The notes under the pieces were generated by a model. It was not told the DNA's origin and searched no databases. It saw only the letters and a list, made by a program, of their open reading frames with translations. Shown piece after piece: positions 37,701-45,081 of a stretch of DNA of 64,000 bases (position 1 is the first letter of the stretch; each line of letters starts with the position of its first letter). Source of the DNA: Woeseiaceae bacterium (GTDB lineage: Bacteria; Pseudomonadota; Gammaproteobacteria; Steroidobacterales; Woeseiaceae). Made by a program: the position numbers and the translations under genes. The stretch is from NCBI GenBank assembly GCA_021773035.1, contig JAJFKU010000063.1, positions 186,001 to 250,000 on the forward strand, written 5' to 3'.

Positions 37701-39720
37701 TCAGAATTTCCTCTGTCATGGGAACGAACGAGCCCGCCCGGACCAGGACGGGTATCGTCTCGAGTGTCACCGGAATTTCGACTTCGCTGCCACCCCGGTA
37801 GCGTTGCCCGTTCCAGAAGTCGAACCAGACACCGTTCGGCAACTGTGTACGAACCGATGCTGCGCCTGGATCCATAACGGGAGCGACAAAGAATGCATCG
37901 CCCCACAGATAACTGTCTTTTTCATCGATCAGCGAGGCATCGTTTTCGTCCTCGAAAAATACTGGGCGCATTAACGGCATGCCGGTCGTGCTGTTTTCAT
38001 AAGCCAGTGTGTAGTTGTAAGGCAGCAGGCGGTATCGCAGCTTAATAAAGTCACGCACGATGTTGCGCGTCTCACGGTCATGGAATACCGGTTCGGGCGC
38101 GATGTGGTCCTGGGCATGCGGCCGGTAAACCGGCTGGAAGACGCCGTACTGCAGCCAGCGAATGTACATCTCCTTATCGAAACTCTCACCGCCTGCAAAA
38201 CCGCCGAGGTCCGAATGCGTATAGGCGAGGCCGAACAGGCTCATCTGCAGGCTGAGTTCGATCTGCGGTTTCAAACCATCCCATTCGCGGCTGACATCGC
38301 CGGTCCACGGCACCATCCCGTAACGTTGTGATCCGGCGAACCCCGAGCGCATCATGATCAACGGTCGTAGCTTCGGGTACTGCTCAACCTGTCGCTCGTA
38401 CACCATCCTGGCCCAGGTATGACCATAGGCATTGTGTATCTCGTCGCCGCTTGCCTGCACGCCGGCGTCGCTCAGGAAATGCAATGAGTCGCCGGGATGT
38501 ACCTCCGGTTCGCCCAGGTCGCCCCATGTCCCCGCGCTACCTTGCGCGAAGAGCATCTCATAAGGTTTCCAGAACCAGTCCTGTGCCTGCTTGTCGAATA
38601 CGTCGATCAGGCCCGTGTTGCCGAAATAGAAGTCGAAAGTCTTCGGGCTGCCGGTGGCGTTGCTGGCGAGCGCTTCGCTGTCGACCGCGCTTTCCCAGCG
38701 CTTCGAGGTCCTGAGGACGAAGGGTTCGGTAATCGCGATCGTCTTTATGCCGTCGCGCTCGAAGTCGGCAATCATCTGCTCCGGGTTTGGAAACGCATCG
38801 CGATCCCAGTCCAGGTTACCCATGTGTCCCTTGATGTCCGGCCCGAACCAGTAGAGGTCGAGAATGATGGCGTCGAGCGGTATCTTCTTTTTCTGGAAGC
38901 GGTGCACGACGTCGCGTGTTTCCCGTTCCGTTCGGTAGCCGAAGCGGGAGGCGAAATTGCCGAACGCCCAGCGCGGTGGAAGCGGCTGTTTACCTGTCAC
39001 GTCGGTGTAATTTTCGACGAGGTTCGGATAGCTGTCGCCCGCGATCACTATGTAGGCCGTACGTCCGGCAACGGCCTCGAACTGCAAGACATCCTTTTCC
39101 GTACTGCCGATATCGAGCCAGCCACTGGCTGAATTGTCGAATACGATCATGTACTTGTCACTGGACATGACCGCAGGCAGGCTGAAGTACATCTGTTCCG
39201 ATTCTGTCGTGTAGCCGTAATGTGCCTTGTTGTACAGCGGCATTCGCCGGCCCCTGCGGTCCATGCCCATGACGCGCTGGCCGCCGCCGAGAATCTTCTC
39301 GTCGCTGTCGAGTGCGAAGCGGAATCCGCGCACGGTTTCATAAGCGAAGTAACCATGCTCTTCGGCGACGAGTGGTTTGCCATCTCGAAAGAAGTCGATT
39401 CGCAGCGGGGACTTTTCCACTATCGCGGTGATGCCGTCGATCTTGAATATCAGCGCTAGCTCCGACTCGCTTACGGTCGGGACCAAGCCAGACGCCGGAT
39501 TCGCACTCGCAATTGCGAACGATGGAAGCTGTTTGATGCCGTCCTCAAGGTAATGGATTTCCAGCGCGGAATCGTCGACGGCCGTCACGCGCAATTCGCC
39601 GATATCGCTGACTACCGTCAGCATATTGCCTTCGACTTCGTGACTTCGATAATGGCCGAAGTCGGCGCTTGCGCCGCCCGCCGAAACCAACGCAAAAAGA
39701 ACAACGATCAGACGCCTCAA
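34708..39720 (-). CDS. Exported three-part enzyme: GH31 alpha-glucosidase, GH13 amylase and esterase
   Basis: One frame encodes three catalytic units in 1670 residues after a signal peptide (RRLIVVLFALVSAGGASA). GH31 covers about 20-800: nucleophile D401 (GTWGDLGEPEV) and acid/base D475 (PWTGDVSREW). GH13 covers about 802-1390: D1087 (DGFRYDMAQM), E1116 (LLSEIYVP) and D1180 (LENHDEQR). The C-terminal alpha/beta-hydrolase of the esterase D/IroE type covers about 1400-1670: S1543 (MGSSMGGLLS) in HDGENLFDP-containing context. The TTG start at 39720 has GAGGGGAG six bases upstream and begins the signal peptide. An in-frame ATG at 39768 lacks a ribosome-binding site. All catalytic residues are present, so it can probably strip glucose from, cut and de-acylate alpha-glucan. 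A LacI operator lies upstream. Confidence 0.88.
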   Translation of the reverse strand: MRRLIVVLFALVSAGGASADFGHYRSHEVEGNMLTVVSDIGELRVTAVDDSALEIHYLEDGIKQLPSFAIASANPASGLVPTVSESELALIFKIDGITAIVEKSPLRIDFFRDGKPLVAEEHGYFAYETVRGFRFALDSDEKILGGGQRVMGMDRRGRRMPLYNKAHYGYTTESEQMYFSLPAVMSSDKYMIVFDNSASGWLDIGSTEKDVLQFEAVAGRTAYIVIAGDSYPNLVENYTDVTGKQPLPPRWAFGNFASRFGYRTERETRDVVHRFQKKKIPLDAIILDLYWFGPDIKGHMGNLDWDRDAFPNPEQMIADFERDGIKTIAITEPFVLRTSKRWESAVDSEALASNATGSPKTFDFYFGNTGLIDVFDKQAQDWFWKPYEMLFAQGSAGTWGDLGEPEVHPGDSLHFLSDAGVQASGDEIHNAYGHTWARMVYERQVEQYPKLRPLIMMRSGFAGSQRYGMVPWTGDVSREWDGLKPQIELSLQMSLFGLAYTHSDLGGFAGGESFDKEMYIRWLQYGVFQPVYRPHAQDHIAPEPVFHDRETRNIVRDFIKLRYRLLPYNYTLAYENSTTGMPLMRPVFFEDENDASLIDEKDSYLWGDAFFVAPVMDPGAASVRTQLPNGVWFDFWNGQRYRGGSEVEIPVTLETIPVLVRAGSFVPMTEEILTTRDYSSESLTLHYYADASVEQSSGRMFEDDGETRGNIEDGRFELLEFEATQSGDYLRLDLSRSGAYAEMPARRKLEIVIHNWQSDVDSLRINGEPTEGKKTGNSLTVELDWDHAATSVEINEAPAPMISGKPVVYQVFTRLFGNTNTTNKPWGSIDENGVGKFNDITQLALQGIRELGTTHVWYTGVPHHALIGDYTEFGIANDDPDVVKGRAGSPYAVKDYYSVSPDLAVDPAQRMAEFEQLIERTHAGGMKVIIDIVPNHIARAYRSLGKPDGIEDFGANDDTGVEWARDNNFYYVAGEDFAVPAAYTPLNGEPHPLADGRFEESPARWTGNGSRAAEPKVDDWFETVKINFGVRPDGSKAFDSLPDAARSWNNEQLVEFWARREVPDSWRKFRDIAHFWMDRGVDGFRYDMAQMVPVEFWSYLNASIKVRNPDAFLLSEIYVPSLYRDYVQLGRMDYLYDKVGFYDALRAIMQGEAGTSKLAAAHAEVLDIERHMLHFLENHDEQRIASTGFAGDARMGKPGMTVSTLISRAPTMLYFGQELGEAGDGDAGFGKATRTTIFDYWGVPAQQRWMNNGKFDGGKLSDTEKELRDFYARLMSLSASSAAMQGDYAEIHTHNRQLDSAYDERLFSFVRWNDDERLLVVSNFDRTRPYSLTVEVPPNIVGEWQLADGRYSLDEQLYGDLQGELVVDGGTGRFRLQLDALESVVFRVGDGLFRALDRAPYVSDWQNSGVQGTLTYWKDVKSDFVREPRHVEIWLPPGYGDDPERRYKVIYMHDGENLFDPRIANTGVDWGVDEAMMRGVQSGQFEAAIVVAAWSTANRGFDYSPWHGAAQYARFLIEELMPRVNAEFRTLTGAENTVVMGSSMGGLLSYYLVKNHPEVFGACGCVSSHFALSAADFTGQTGADKTPYIVKDIAAGHTVPQGIRFYFDYGTETLDSTYEKDHAPVRDWLLNQGLVEGRDLKMRKYDGAAHSEASWRARLDDQLNWLLSRR

Positions 39721-39797
39721 GGCACTCCCCTCATGCATTGCAATCGATATGGCATTGACGCGTCTCATACTAGATGAATTGGCAAAATCCCGGGTGA

Positions 39798-39811
39798 TGA
39801 ATACGTTTGCA
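39798..39811. promoter_or_regulatory. LacI-type operator, copy 4
   Basis: TGAATACGTTTGCA, preceded by GA, is identical to copies 2 and 3. It lies in the divergent gap between the fusion gene and the sugar transporter, 69 bases from the transporter start, and can serve both. Confidence 0.75.
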
Positions 39812-39880
39812 TAGCCACCGGCTTCGCAGCCCGGTTGTTACAATGAAAAACCAAAACGGCTGAAAAAGGCAAGATCAAGA

Positions 39881-41383
39881 ATGAAACAAAAGCCACAGCT
39901 AAATTTCTGGCAAATCTGGAATATGTGTTTCGGGTTCCTCGGTATTCAGATGGGTTTTGCATTGCAGAACGCCAATGTCAGCCGAATATTCCAGACGCTT
40001 GGGGCATCGATCGAGGATATTCCGATTCTCTGGATCGCGGCACCGCTCACCGGCTTATTTGTACAACCCATTGTCGGCTACATGAGCGACCGTACCTGGA
40101 ACAGGCTGGGGCGGCGGCGACCGTACTTCCTGGTGGGTGCGATCCTTGCATCGCTGGCGCTGTTCGTCATGCCAAACTCGCCGTACCTCTGGGTGGCTGC
40201 GGGCATGCTGTGGATCATGGATGCCAGTATTAACATTTCGATGGAACCGTTTCGGGCCTTTGTCGGTGATAATCTGCCCGAGAAGCAGCGCACCGGCGGC
40301 TTTGCGATGCAGACCTTTTTCATCGGTATCGGTGCGGTTATCGCATCGGCGTTGCCCTGGATGATGGCGAACTGGTTTGGTATCAGTAACGAGGCACCTG
40401 CGGGGGTGATTCCTGTTTCGGTGCGTTACTCGTTCTACGTTGGCGGCGCCGCATTTCTACTGGCAGTTTCCTGGACTGTGTTTCGCTCCAGCGAGTATTC
40501 GCCCGAGGAACTGGCCGAGTTCGATCAGGCGTGTCCTGCCAATCATGTTGGCGACGATACTGCGATGCGACCCGCCGCCAAATACCGTATCGGCGGCATT
40601 GTCACAGCCGTGATCGGTATCGCCATCTGGTCCTGGGTTCTCAGTGCCGGTCTCGACAAGAAACTGTTCGTGTTGGCCGGCGGCCTGGCACTTTTCGGTT
40701 TTTTTCAGCTGGCCATGGCCTCGCTACAAAACGCAGGCAAGACCGACAACGGTTTCGCAGAGATTATGCACGACCTGTTTCATATGCCGAAAGCCATGAA
40801 ACAACTGGCCGTCGTGCAGTTCTTTTCGTGGTTTGCGTTGTTCGCCATGTGGATTTATGGGACTGCGGCGGTAACGGTACATCACTACGGCGCCACGGAG
40901 GCCGCTGGCGCGAACTACAACGACGGTGCGGACTGGATCGGTGTGCTGTTCGCGACGTACAACGGTTTCGCGGCGCTCGCGGCGGTTGCGATTCCGTTCG
41001 TTGCCAACCGGCTGGGGTGTCGGCTATGCCACCTGTTCAACCTGACGCTGGGTGGCATCGGCCTGATCAGCTTTTATTTCATCAGTGACCCGAAGCTACT
41101 GATTTTCTCGATGGTAGGCGTCGGTTTCGCCTGGGCTTCAATTCTCTCCCTGCCGTACGCGTTGCTTTCCAACAACCTGCCCGCACACAAGATGGGTGTG
41201 TACATGGGTATATTTAATTTTTTCATTGTCATTCCGCAGTTGGTCGCGGCAAGCCTGCTCGGCTTGCTGCTGCGTGAGTTCTTCGACCTGCAGGCAATTT
41301 ACGCGCTAGTCATCGGCGGCAGTATGATGATTATCGCGGGCCTGGCAACGTTGCTGGTTGACAAGTCGGCGGAGCCGGGATGA
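39881..41383 (+). CDS. MFS sugar transporter (GPH-type, probable maltose/maltodextrin permease)
   Basis: This 500-residue inner-membrane protein has about 12 membrane helices. It carries the sugar-cation symporter features QPIVGYMSDRTWNRLGRRRPYFLVGA (between helices 2 and 3) and DASINISMEPFRAFVGDNLP. These are shared with the maltose transporters of Caulobacter, Shewanella and Xanthomonas loci and with plant sucrose carriers. It is divergent from the large GH31-GH13 enzyme. The next GH13 gene overlaps it by ATGA, so hydrolysis and uptake are co-expressed. Confidence 0.92.
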   Translation: MKQKPQLNFWQIWNMCFGFLGIQMGFALQNANVSRIFQTLGASIEDIPILWIAAPLTGLFVQPIVGYMSDRTWNRLGRRRPYFLVGAILASLALFVMPNSPYLWVAAGMLWIMDASINISMEPFRAFVGDNLPEKQRTGGFAMQTFFIGIGAVIASALPWMMANWFGISNEAPAGVIPVSVRYSFYVGGAAFLLAVSWTVFRSSEYSPEELAEFDQACPANHVGDDTAMRPAAKYRIGGIVTAVIGIAIWSWVLSAGLDKKLFVLAGGLALFGFFQLAMASLQNAGKTDNGFAEIMHDLFHMPKAMKQLAVVQFFSWFALFAMWIYGTAAVTVHHYGATEAAGANYNDGADWIGVLFATYNGFAALAAVAIPFVANRLGCRLCHLFNLTLGGIGLISFYFISDPKLLIFSMVGVGFAWASILSLPYALLSNNLPAHKMGVYMGIFNFFIVIPQLVAASLLGLLLREFFDLQAIYALVIGGSMMIIAGLATLLVDKSAEPG

Positions 41384-43041
41384 TCAGGACCTGCCTGTTA
41401 TTGACCGCGTCTCTCTATGCCGCAGCGTGCTCGGTAGCGAACGATGCCGCGAGTCCGGTAACCGAGTTCTACGGTACGTTGGAGCCGTTCGCATCCGAAA
41501 GCGTTTATTTCATCGTCACCGATCGATTCGTCGACGGCGATGCAGCGAATAATTATCCGCGACAGGGTGGAGCTGCAAATGGCAGCTTCGACATTCCAAT
41601 TCAGTTGGAGAGCTCTGCTCCCGCCAATATCGGCTACCAGGGAGGAGACTTCAAAGGCGTTCTCGACAATGCAGACTACATTGCTGATATGGGCTTCACA
41701 TCGGTCTGGCTAACGCCGGTCGTCGATAACCCGGACGAAGCGTTTACGGGTGGTATTCGTCCCGGCGAGGGTTTTGGTGCCGACAAGGGCAAGACCGGCT
41801 ATCACGGCTACTGGGGTGTGGATTTCTTCAAAGTGGACGAGCATCTCGAGTCGCCCGGGCTGAGCTTTTCCGACCTGACGCGTACGCTCGCGGATGAATA
41901 CGGCATCAAATTCGTGCTGGACGTCGTTTGCAATCATGGTTCACCATCCTATTCGATGCCACAGGATCAGGCGAAGTACGGAGAGTTGTACGACGCGGCC
42001 GGTGTGCTGGTCGCCGATCATCAGAATCTTCCGCCCGAGGAGCTTGACTACAACAATCCGCTGCATCGTTTTTATCATCGCGAACCGGATCTCGCGCAGT
42101 TGTCGAACATGAACGATGAGAACCCCGAAGTGCTCGAGTACTTCGCGGACGCCTATTTGTTTTGGCTGAAGCAGGGCGTTGCCGCATTTCGAATCGACAC
42201 CATCAAGCACATGCCGAATGCTTACTGGCAGGAATTCAGCAGCCGAATGCGGGCCGAACGGCCCGGGTTGTTCATGTTCGCGGAAAGCTATTCGTTCGAG
42301 GCAGATGAGATAGCGCAACATACCTGGCCTGAAAACGGTGCCATCAGCGTGCTCGACTTCCCTGGACAGAAGGCAATGGGCGAAGTCTTCGCTGCAGGTG
42401 TGGGGTTCGAAGCGCTTGATGCATACCTCAATCTGGAGTCACAGCTCTACCAGAACCCATACGAACTGATGACGTTTTACGACAATCACGATATGCCGCG
42501 CATCTCGGCCGATGACAACGGCTTCATCGATGCACACAACTGGCTGTTCACGAGCCGCGGCATCCCGGTCGTTTACTACGGCTCGGAGATCGGTTTTCGT
42601 CGCGGAGCGCCGGAACATGGCGGCAATCGCGATTATTTCGGCCAGGAGAACGTCGCGCTTGCGCGAATGCATCCGATTCGCATCGCGCTGTCGAATATTG
42701 CGCGAATGCGAAGGGGATCTGTCGCACTGCAGCGTGGTTTGCAGCTCAACCTGGAGCTATCGGGCGAGTCCGCCGCTTTCTTTCGTGTTTTTCAACACGA
42801 CGGCGTCAATCAGACGGCGCTTGTGCTGCTGAACAAGGCCGATGCCGGCATGACAGTGGATGCAGGTGCCTGGCTGTTTGAGGCTGAGTGGTTCGATGCG
42901 GCCAGCGGTGAAAGATCCGATGTCCCCTTGCTCTTCGTACCCGCTCATGGCGTGCGCGTATTGCTGGCGAACGCTGCGTTCGGTAACACGGTCTATTTCG
43001 AGGACTTGAGCAGCCTGCAGAAGCTGGCGAAACGGCCTTAA
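41380..43041 (+). CDS. Exported GH13 alpha-amylase/CGTase-like lipoprotein
   Basis: This 553-residue GH13 enzyme has a lipoprotein-type signal (LLLTASLYAAACS). The barrel begins with SVYFIVTDRFVDGDAANNY, and calcium-site-like loops are present. Catalytic residues are D273 (AAFRIDTIKHM), E302 (FMFAESYSFE) and D371 (YDNHDMPR). The insertion between beta3 and alpha3 resembles cyclodextrin glucanotransferase-like amylases. It probably acts at the outer or periplasmic face to produce malto-oligosaccharides. It overlaps the transporter by four bases and abuts the convergent LacI gene with no gap. Confidence 0.92.
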   Translation: MIRTCLLLTASLYAAACSVANDAASPVTEFYGTLEPFASESVYFIVTDRFVDGDAANNYPRQGGAANGSFDIPIQLESSAPANIGYQGGDFKGVLDNADYIADMGFTSVWLTPVVDNPDEAFTGGIRPGEGFGADKGKTGYHGYWGVDFFKVDEHLESPGLSFSDLTRTLADEYGIKFVLDVVCNHGSPSYSMPQDQAKYGELYDAAGVLVADHQNLPPEELDYNNPLHRFYHREPDLAQLSNMNDENPEVLEYFADAYLFWLKQGVAAFRIDTIKHMPNAYWQEFSSRMRAERPGLFMFAESYSFEADEIAQHTWPENGAISVLDFPGQKAMGEVFAAGVGFEALDAYLNLESQLYQNPYELMTFYDNHDMPRISADDNGFIDAHNWLFTSRGIPVVYYGSEIGFRRGAPEHGGNRDYFGQENVALARMHPIRIALSNIARMRRGSVALQRGLQLNLELSGESAAFFRVFQHDGVNQTALVLLNKADAGMTVDAGAWLFEAEWFDAASGERSDVPLLFVPAHGVRVLLANAAFGNTVYFEDLSSLQKLAKRP

Positions 43042-44073
43042 TCAGGAGCGCCCGCCGCAGGACTCTCGCACGATAAGTTGTGGTGCCATCTGGGTCGATT
43101 CAACGGGTTTGGCTTCAATCAGACCGACGATGGCCTCGACGAGGCTTTCGCTTGCCAGGCGGGTATCCTGCTGGACAGTCGTTAATGCGGGCGTTACGTG
43201 AGCGGCCAGCGGCACGTCGTCGAAGCCGACGACGCTGACGTCGCCCGGCACGCTCAGGCCGCGTTCCTGGAGTGCCTTGATTGCACCGATGGCAACTACG
43301 TCCGTTACGGCGAAAATTGCATCGAAGGATTCTCCGCCGTCCAACAGTGATTGTACGGCATGGATACCCAGTTGCTCGAGGTTGTCTGCATCCACTTTTA
43401 ACGATGCCTCGGGCGAAATACCGACTGCCTCGTGGGCCTTGACGTAGCCGCGGTAGCGATCGGCAAATTCCGGGCAGCGGCGCGTGGTGTTACCGAGAAA
43501 GGCAATGCGTTTGCGACCGATGTCCAGCAAATGACGGGTTGCCTGATAGCCACCATTGATGTTGTCGCAGCCGATTGAGTTTCCGGGCTGGTCCTTAATA
43601 ATGGGACCGAAAATAATGAAGCGCGTGTTCGCCGCCGCCAGCGCCGCCAGCTTCTCCTTGTAAGTACGATAGTCGCCGTAGCCCAGCAAAATCAGTCCGT
43701 CGGCCCGATGGCTTGCCTGGTACTCAATGTGCCAGTCATCATGCAGTTGTTGCAGCGAAATCAGCACGTCGTAGTCGAGCCGTGCGGCCGCGCTTGTGAT
43801 GTAGCCGAGCATCGACAGGAAAAACGGATTGATCTGTGTTTCCTCGCCACCGGTTTCGTCGAACAACAGTAAAGCAATGGTGTTGCTATGGTGTGTTCGC
43901 AGGCCCGCGGCGTTGCGATTGACGAAGTAGTTCAGCTCTTTGGCTATTTCCTGAATTCGCGAGCGCGTCTCCGGACGCACCAGCGGGGAGTTTCGCAATG
44001 CGCGCGATACTGTCGCTTGCGAGACGCCGGCCAGATCTGCGATATCCCGGGAGGTGGGATTCTCGATTTTCAT
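43042..44073 (-). CDS. LacI-family regulator of the alpha-glucan locus
   Basis: This 343-residue repressor has an N-terminal HTH (TSRDIADLAGVSQATVSRALRNSP) and hinge helix (FVNRNAAGLRTHHSNTIALL). A periplasmic-binding-like sugar domain follows (about 60-335, ending in a GFDDVPLAAHVTPALTTV block). It is convergent with the last GH13 gene and probably binds the four TGnAnACGTnTnCA sites, with maltose or a maltodextrin as inducer. The start is taken at MKIENP. An ATG six codons earlier (44091) falls at the edge of the long hairpin. Confidence 0.92.
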   Translation of the reverse strand: MKIENPTSRDIADLAGVSQATVSRALRNSPLVRPETRSRIQEIAKELNYFVNRNAAGLRTHHSNTIALLLFDETGGEETQINPFFLSMLGYITSAAARLDYDVLISLQQLHDDWHIEYQASHRADGLILLGYGDYRTYKEKLAALAAANTRFIIFGPIIKDQPGNSIGCDNINGGYQATRHLLDIGRKRIAFLGNTTRRCPEFADRYRGYVKAHEAVGISPEASLKVDADNLEQLGIHAVQSLLDGGESFDAIFAVTDVVAIGAIKALQERGLSVPGDVSVVGFDDVPLAAHVTPALTTVQQDTRLASESLVEAIVGLIEAKPVESTQMAPQLIVRESCGGRS

Positions 44074-44090
44074 GCCCACGTTGTAACACA

Positions 44091-44153
44091 AAACCCCAAA
44101 AAAGGGGTCAGAGCCCTTATTACAAAAGGGCTCTGACCCCTTTTTTGGGGTTT
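44091..44153. terminator. 28-bp perfect inverted repeat between hexR and the LacI gene
   Basis: Arms at 44091-44118 and 44126-44153 are exact complements around a 7-base loop (ATTACAA). Each arm contains GGGGTCAGAGCCCTT or its complement. The hairpin fills nearly the whole 78-base gap between the hexR stop and the LacI start, both read leftwards. It should terminate hexR transcription, which leaves little room for a LacI promoter. Confidence 0.85.
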
Positions 44154-44985
44154 AGCTGCCGAATCCTGGCTGTAGCGCGTTCTTGCTCAGGCGCAGTCTG
44201 TCGCTGGCGGCGGCACCGCGAGCAAGCGCTAACGCGACGTGGATAGCGTCGAGCAGCGCGAGTTGTGCCAGCCGCGAGCTCATTGGTGTGAAAACACTTG
44301 TGTCCTCAATAACTTGCGCCGGGAATAGCACTGTAGCTTCGGCCGCGAGATCCGACGCGACATTGGTGATCGCAATAACACTGGCACCGCGGCCGGTGGC
44401 GATACGCGCGGCCTTCGCGAATTCCGGCCAGCGTCCGGTATGCGATAGCAGCACCAGGACATCGTTCGCCTCCGCGATCGCCGCAAACTGCAGGATCATC
44501 GGCGTGTCGGTCAGCGTCGAACAGGGAATGCCGAGCCGGAAGAACTTATGGCAGGCATCGCTGGCGACATGTCCCGATGCACCGAGTCCGGCAAACGCTA
44601 TCTGTCGCGCTTTGGACATCCGGCGGACCGCTTCGTCGACTGGCATCGCGGATAGCCGCGCGCGCATATCGAGCAGCGATTGAATGGACGCATCCATCAC
44701 CTTGATAACGGCGTCAGAGGAGCTGTCGTCGGGGCCGACGTCCCGGTGCACGTAGCTGGCTGGCCTGCTCAGCGCCTCGGTCAGGCGTATGCCGAGTTCG
44801 CGAAAACCGCTTAGCCCAACCCGCCGGCAAAAGCGGATGACGGTCGGTTCACTGGTGCCGCATTCCGAGGCCACGTGCGCAAGCTTTGCGCCGACGGCCT
44901 CCTTCGGGTGTGCCAGTATCCAGTCCGCAACGCGCCGTTCTGACGGACTCAGATTGGGAAGAGCGAGGTTGATTTCAGCCAGCAT
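44152..44985 (-). CDS. hexR: RpiR-family regulator HexR
   Basis: This 277-residue repressor of sugar catabolism has an N-terminal RpiR HTH (KLAHVASECGTSEPTVIRFCRRVGLSGF, about 33-62) and a SIS sugar-phosphate-binding domain (about 125-255, IAFAGLGASGHVASDACHKFFRLG). HexR proteins sense KDPG. It is divergent from zwf-pgl-edd-eda-glk, and a HexR box begins at its own start codon. No Shine-Dalgarno is visible and a leaderless message is possible. Confidence 0.94.
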   Translation of the reverse strand: MLAEINLALPNLSPSERRVADWILAHPKEAVGAKLAHVASECGTSEPTVIRFCRRVGLSGFRELGIRLTEALSRPASYVHRDVGPDDSSSDAVIKVMDASIQSLLDMRARLSAMPVDEAVRRMSKARQIAFAGLGASGHVASDACHKFFRLGIPCSTLTDTPMILQFAAIAEANDVLVLLSHTGRWPEFAKAARIATGRGASVIAITNVASDLAAEATVLFPAQVIEDTSVFTPMSSRLAQLALLDAIHVALALARGAAASDRLRLSKNALQPGFGS

Positions 44986-44999
44986 GTAGTAAAATTACA
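44985..44999. promoter_or_regulatory. HexR box 1, at the hexR start codon
   Basis: TGTAGTAAAATTACA matches the known HexR consensus TGTAATAAAATTACA at 14 of 15 positions. It touches the first base of the hexR start codon and should give tight autoregulation. Confidence 0.85.
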
Positions 45000-45030
45000 G
45001 CAATATTTCGGAAATTGCCATGATAATTGC

Positions 45031-45036
45031 TACAAT
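45031..45036 (+). promoter_or_regulatory. Candidate -10 of the zwf operon
   Basis: TACAAT matches five of six consensus positions and lies 10 bases upstream of HexR box 2, which would then sit at the start of transcription. No good -35 is seen at 16-18 bases. Confidence 0.4.
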
Positions 45037-45046
45037 TTGCTTTGTT

Positions 45047-45061
45047 TGTAGTAAACTTTCA
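45047..45061. promoter_or_regulatory. HexR box 2, upstream of zwf
   Basis: TGTAGTAAACTTTCA matches the HexR consensus at 12 of 15 positions. It lies 20 bases before the zwf start codon, where a bound repressor would block the Entner-Doudoroff operon. Confidence 0.75.
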
Positions 45062-45081
45062 AAAGTCTTCAAGGAAAGCTC

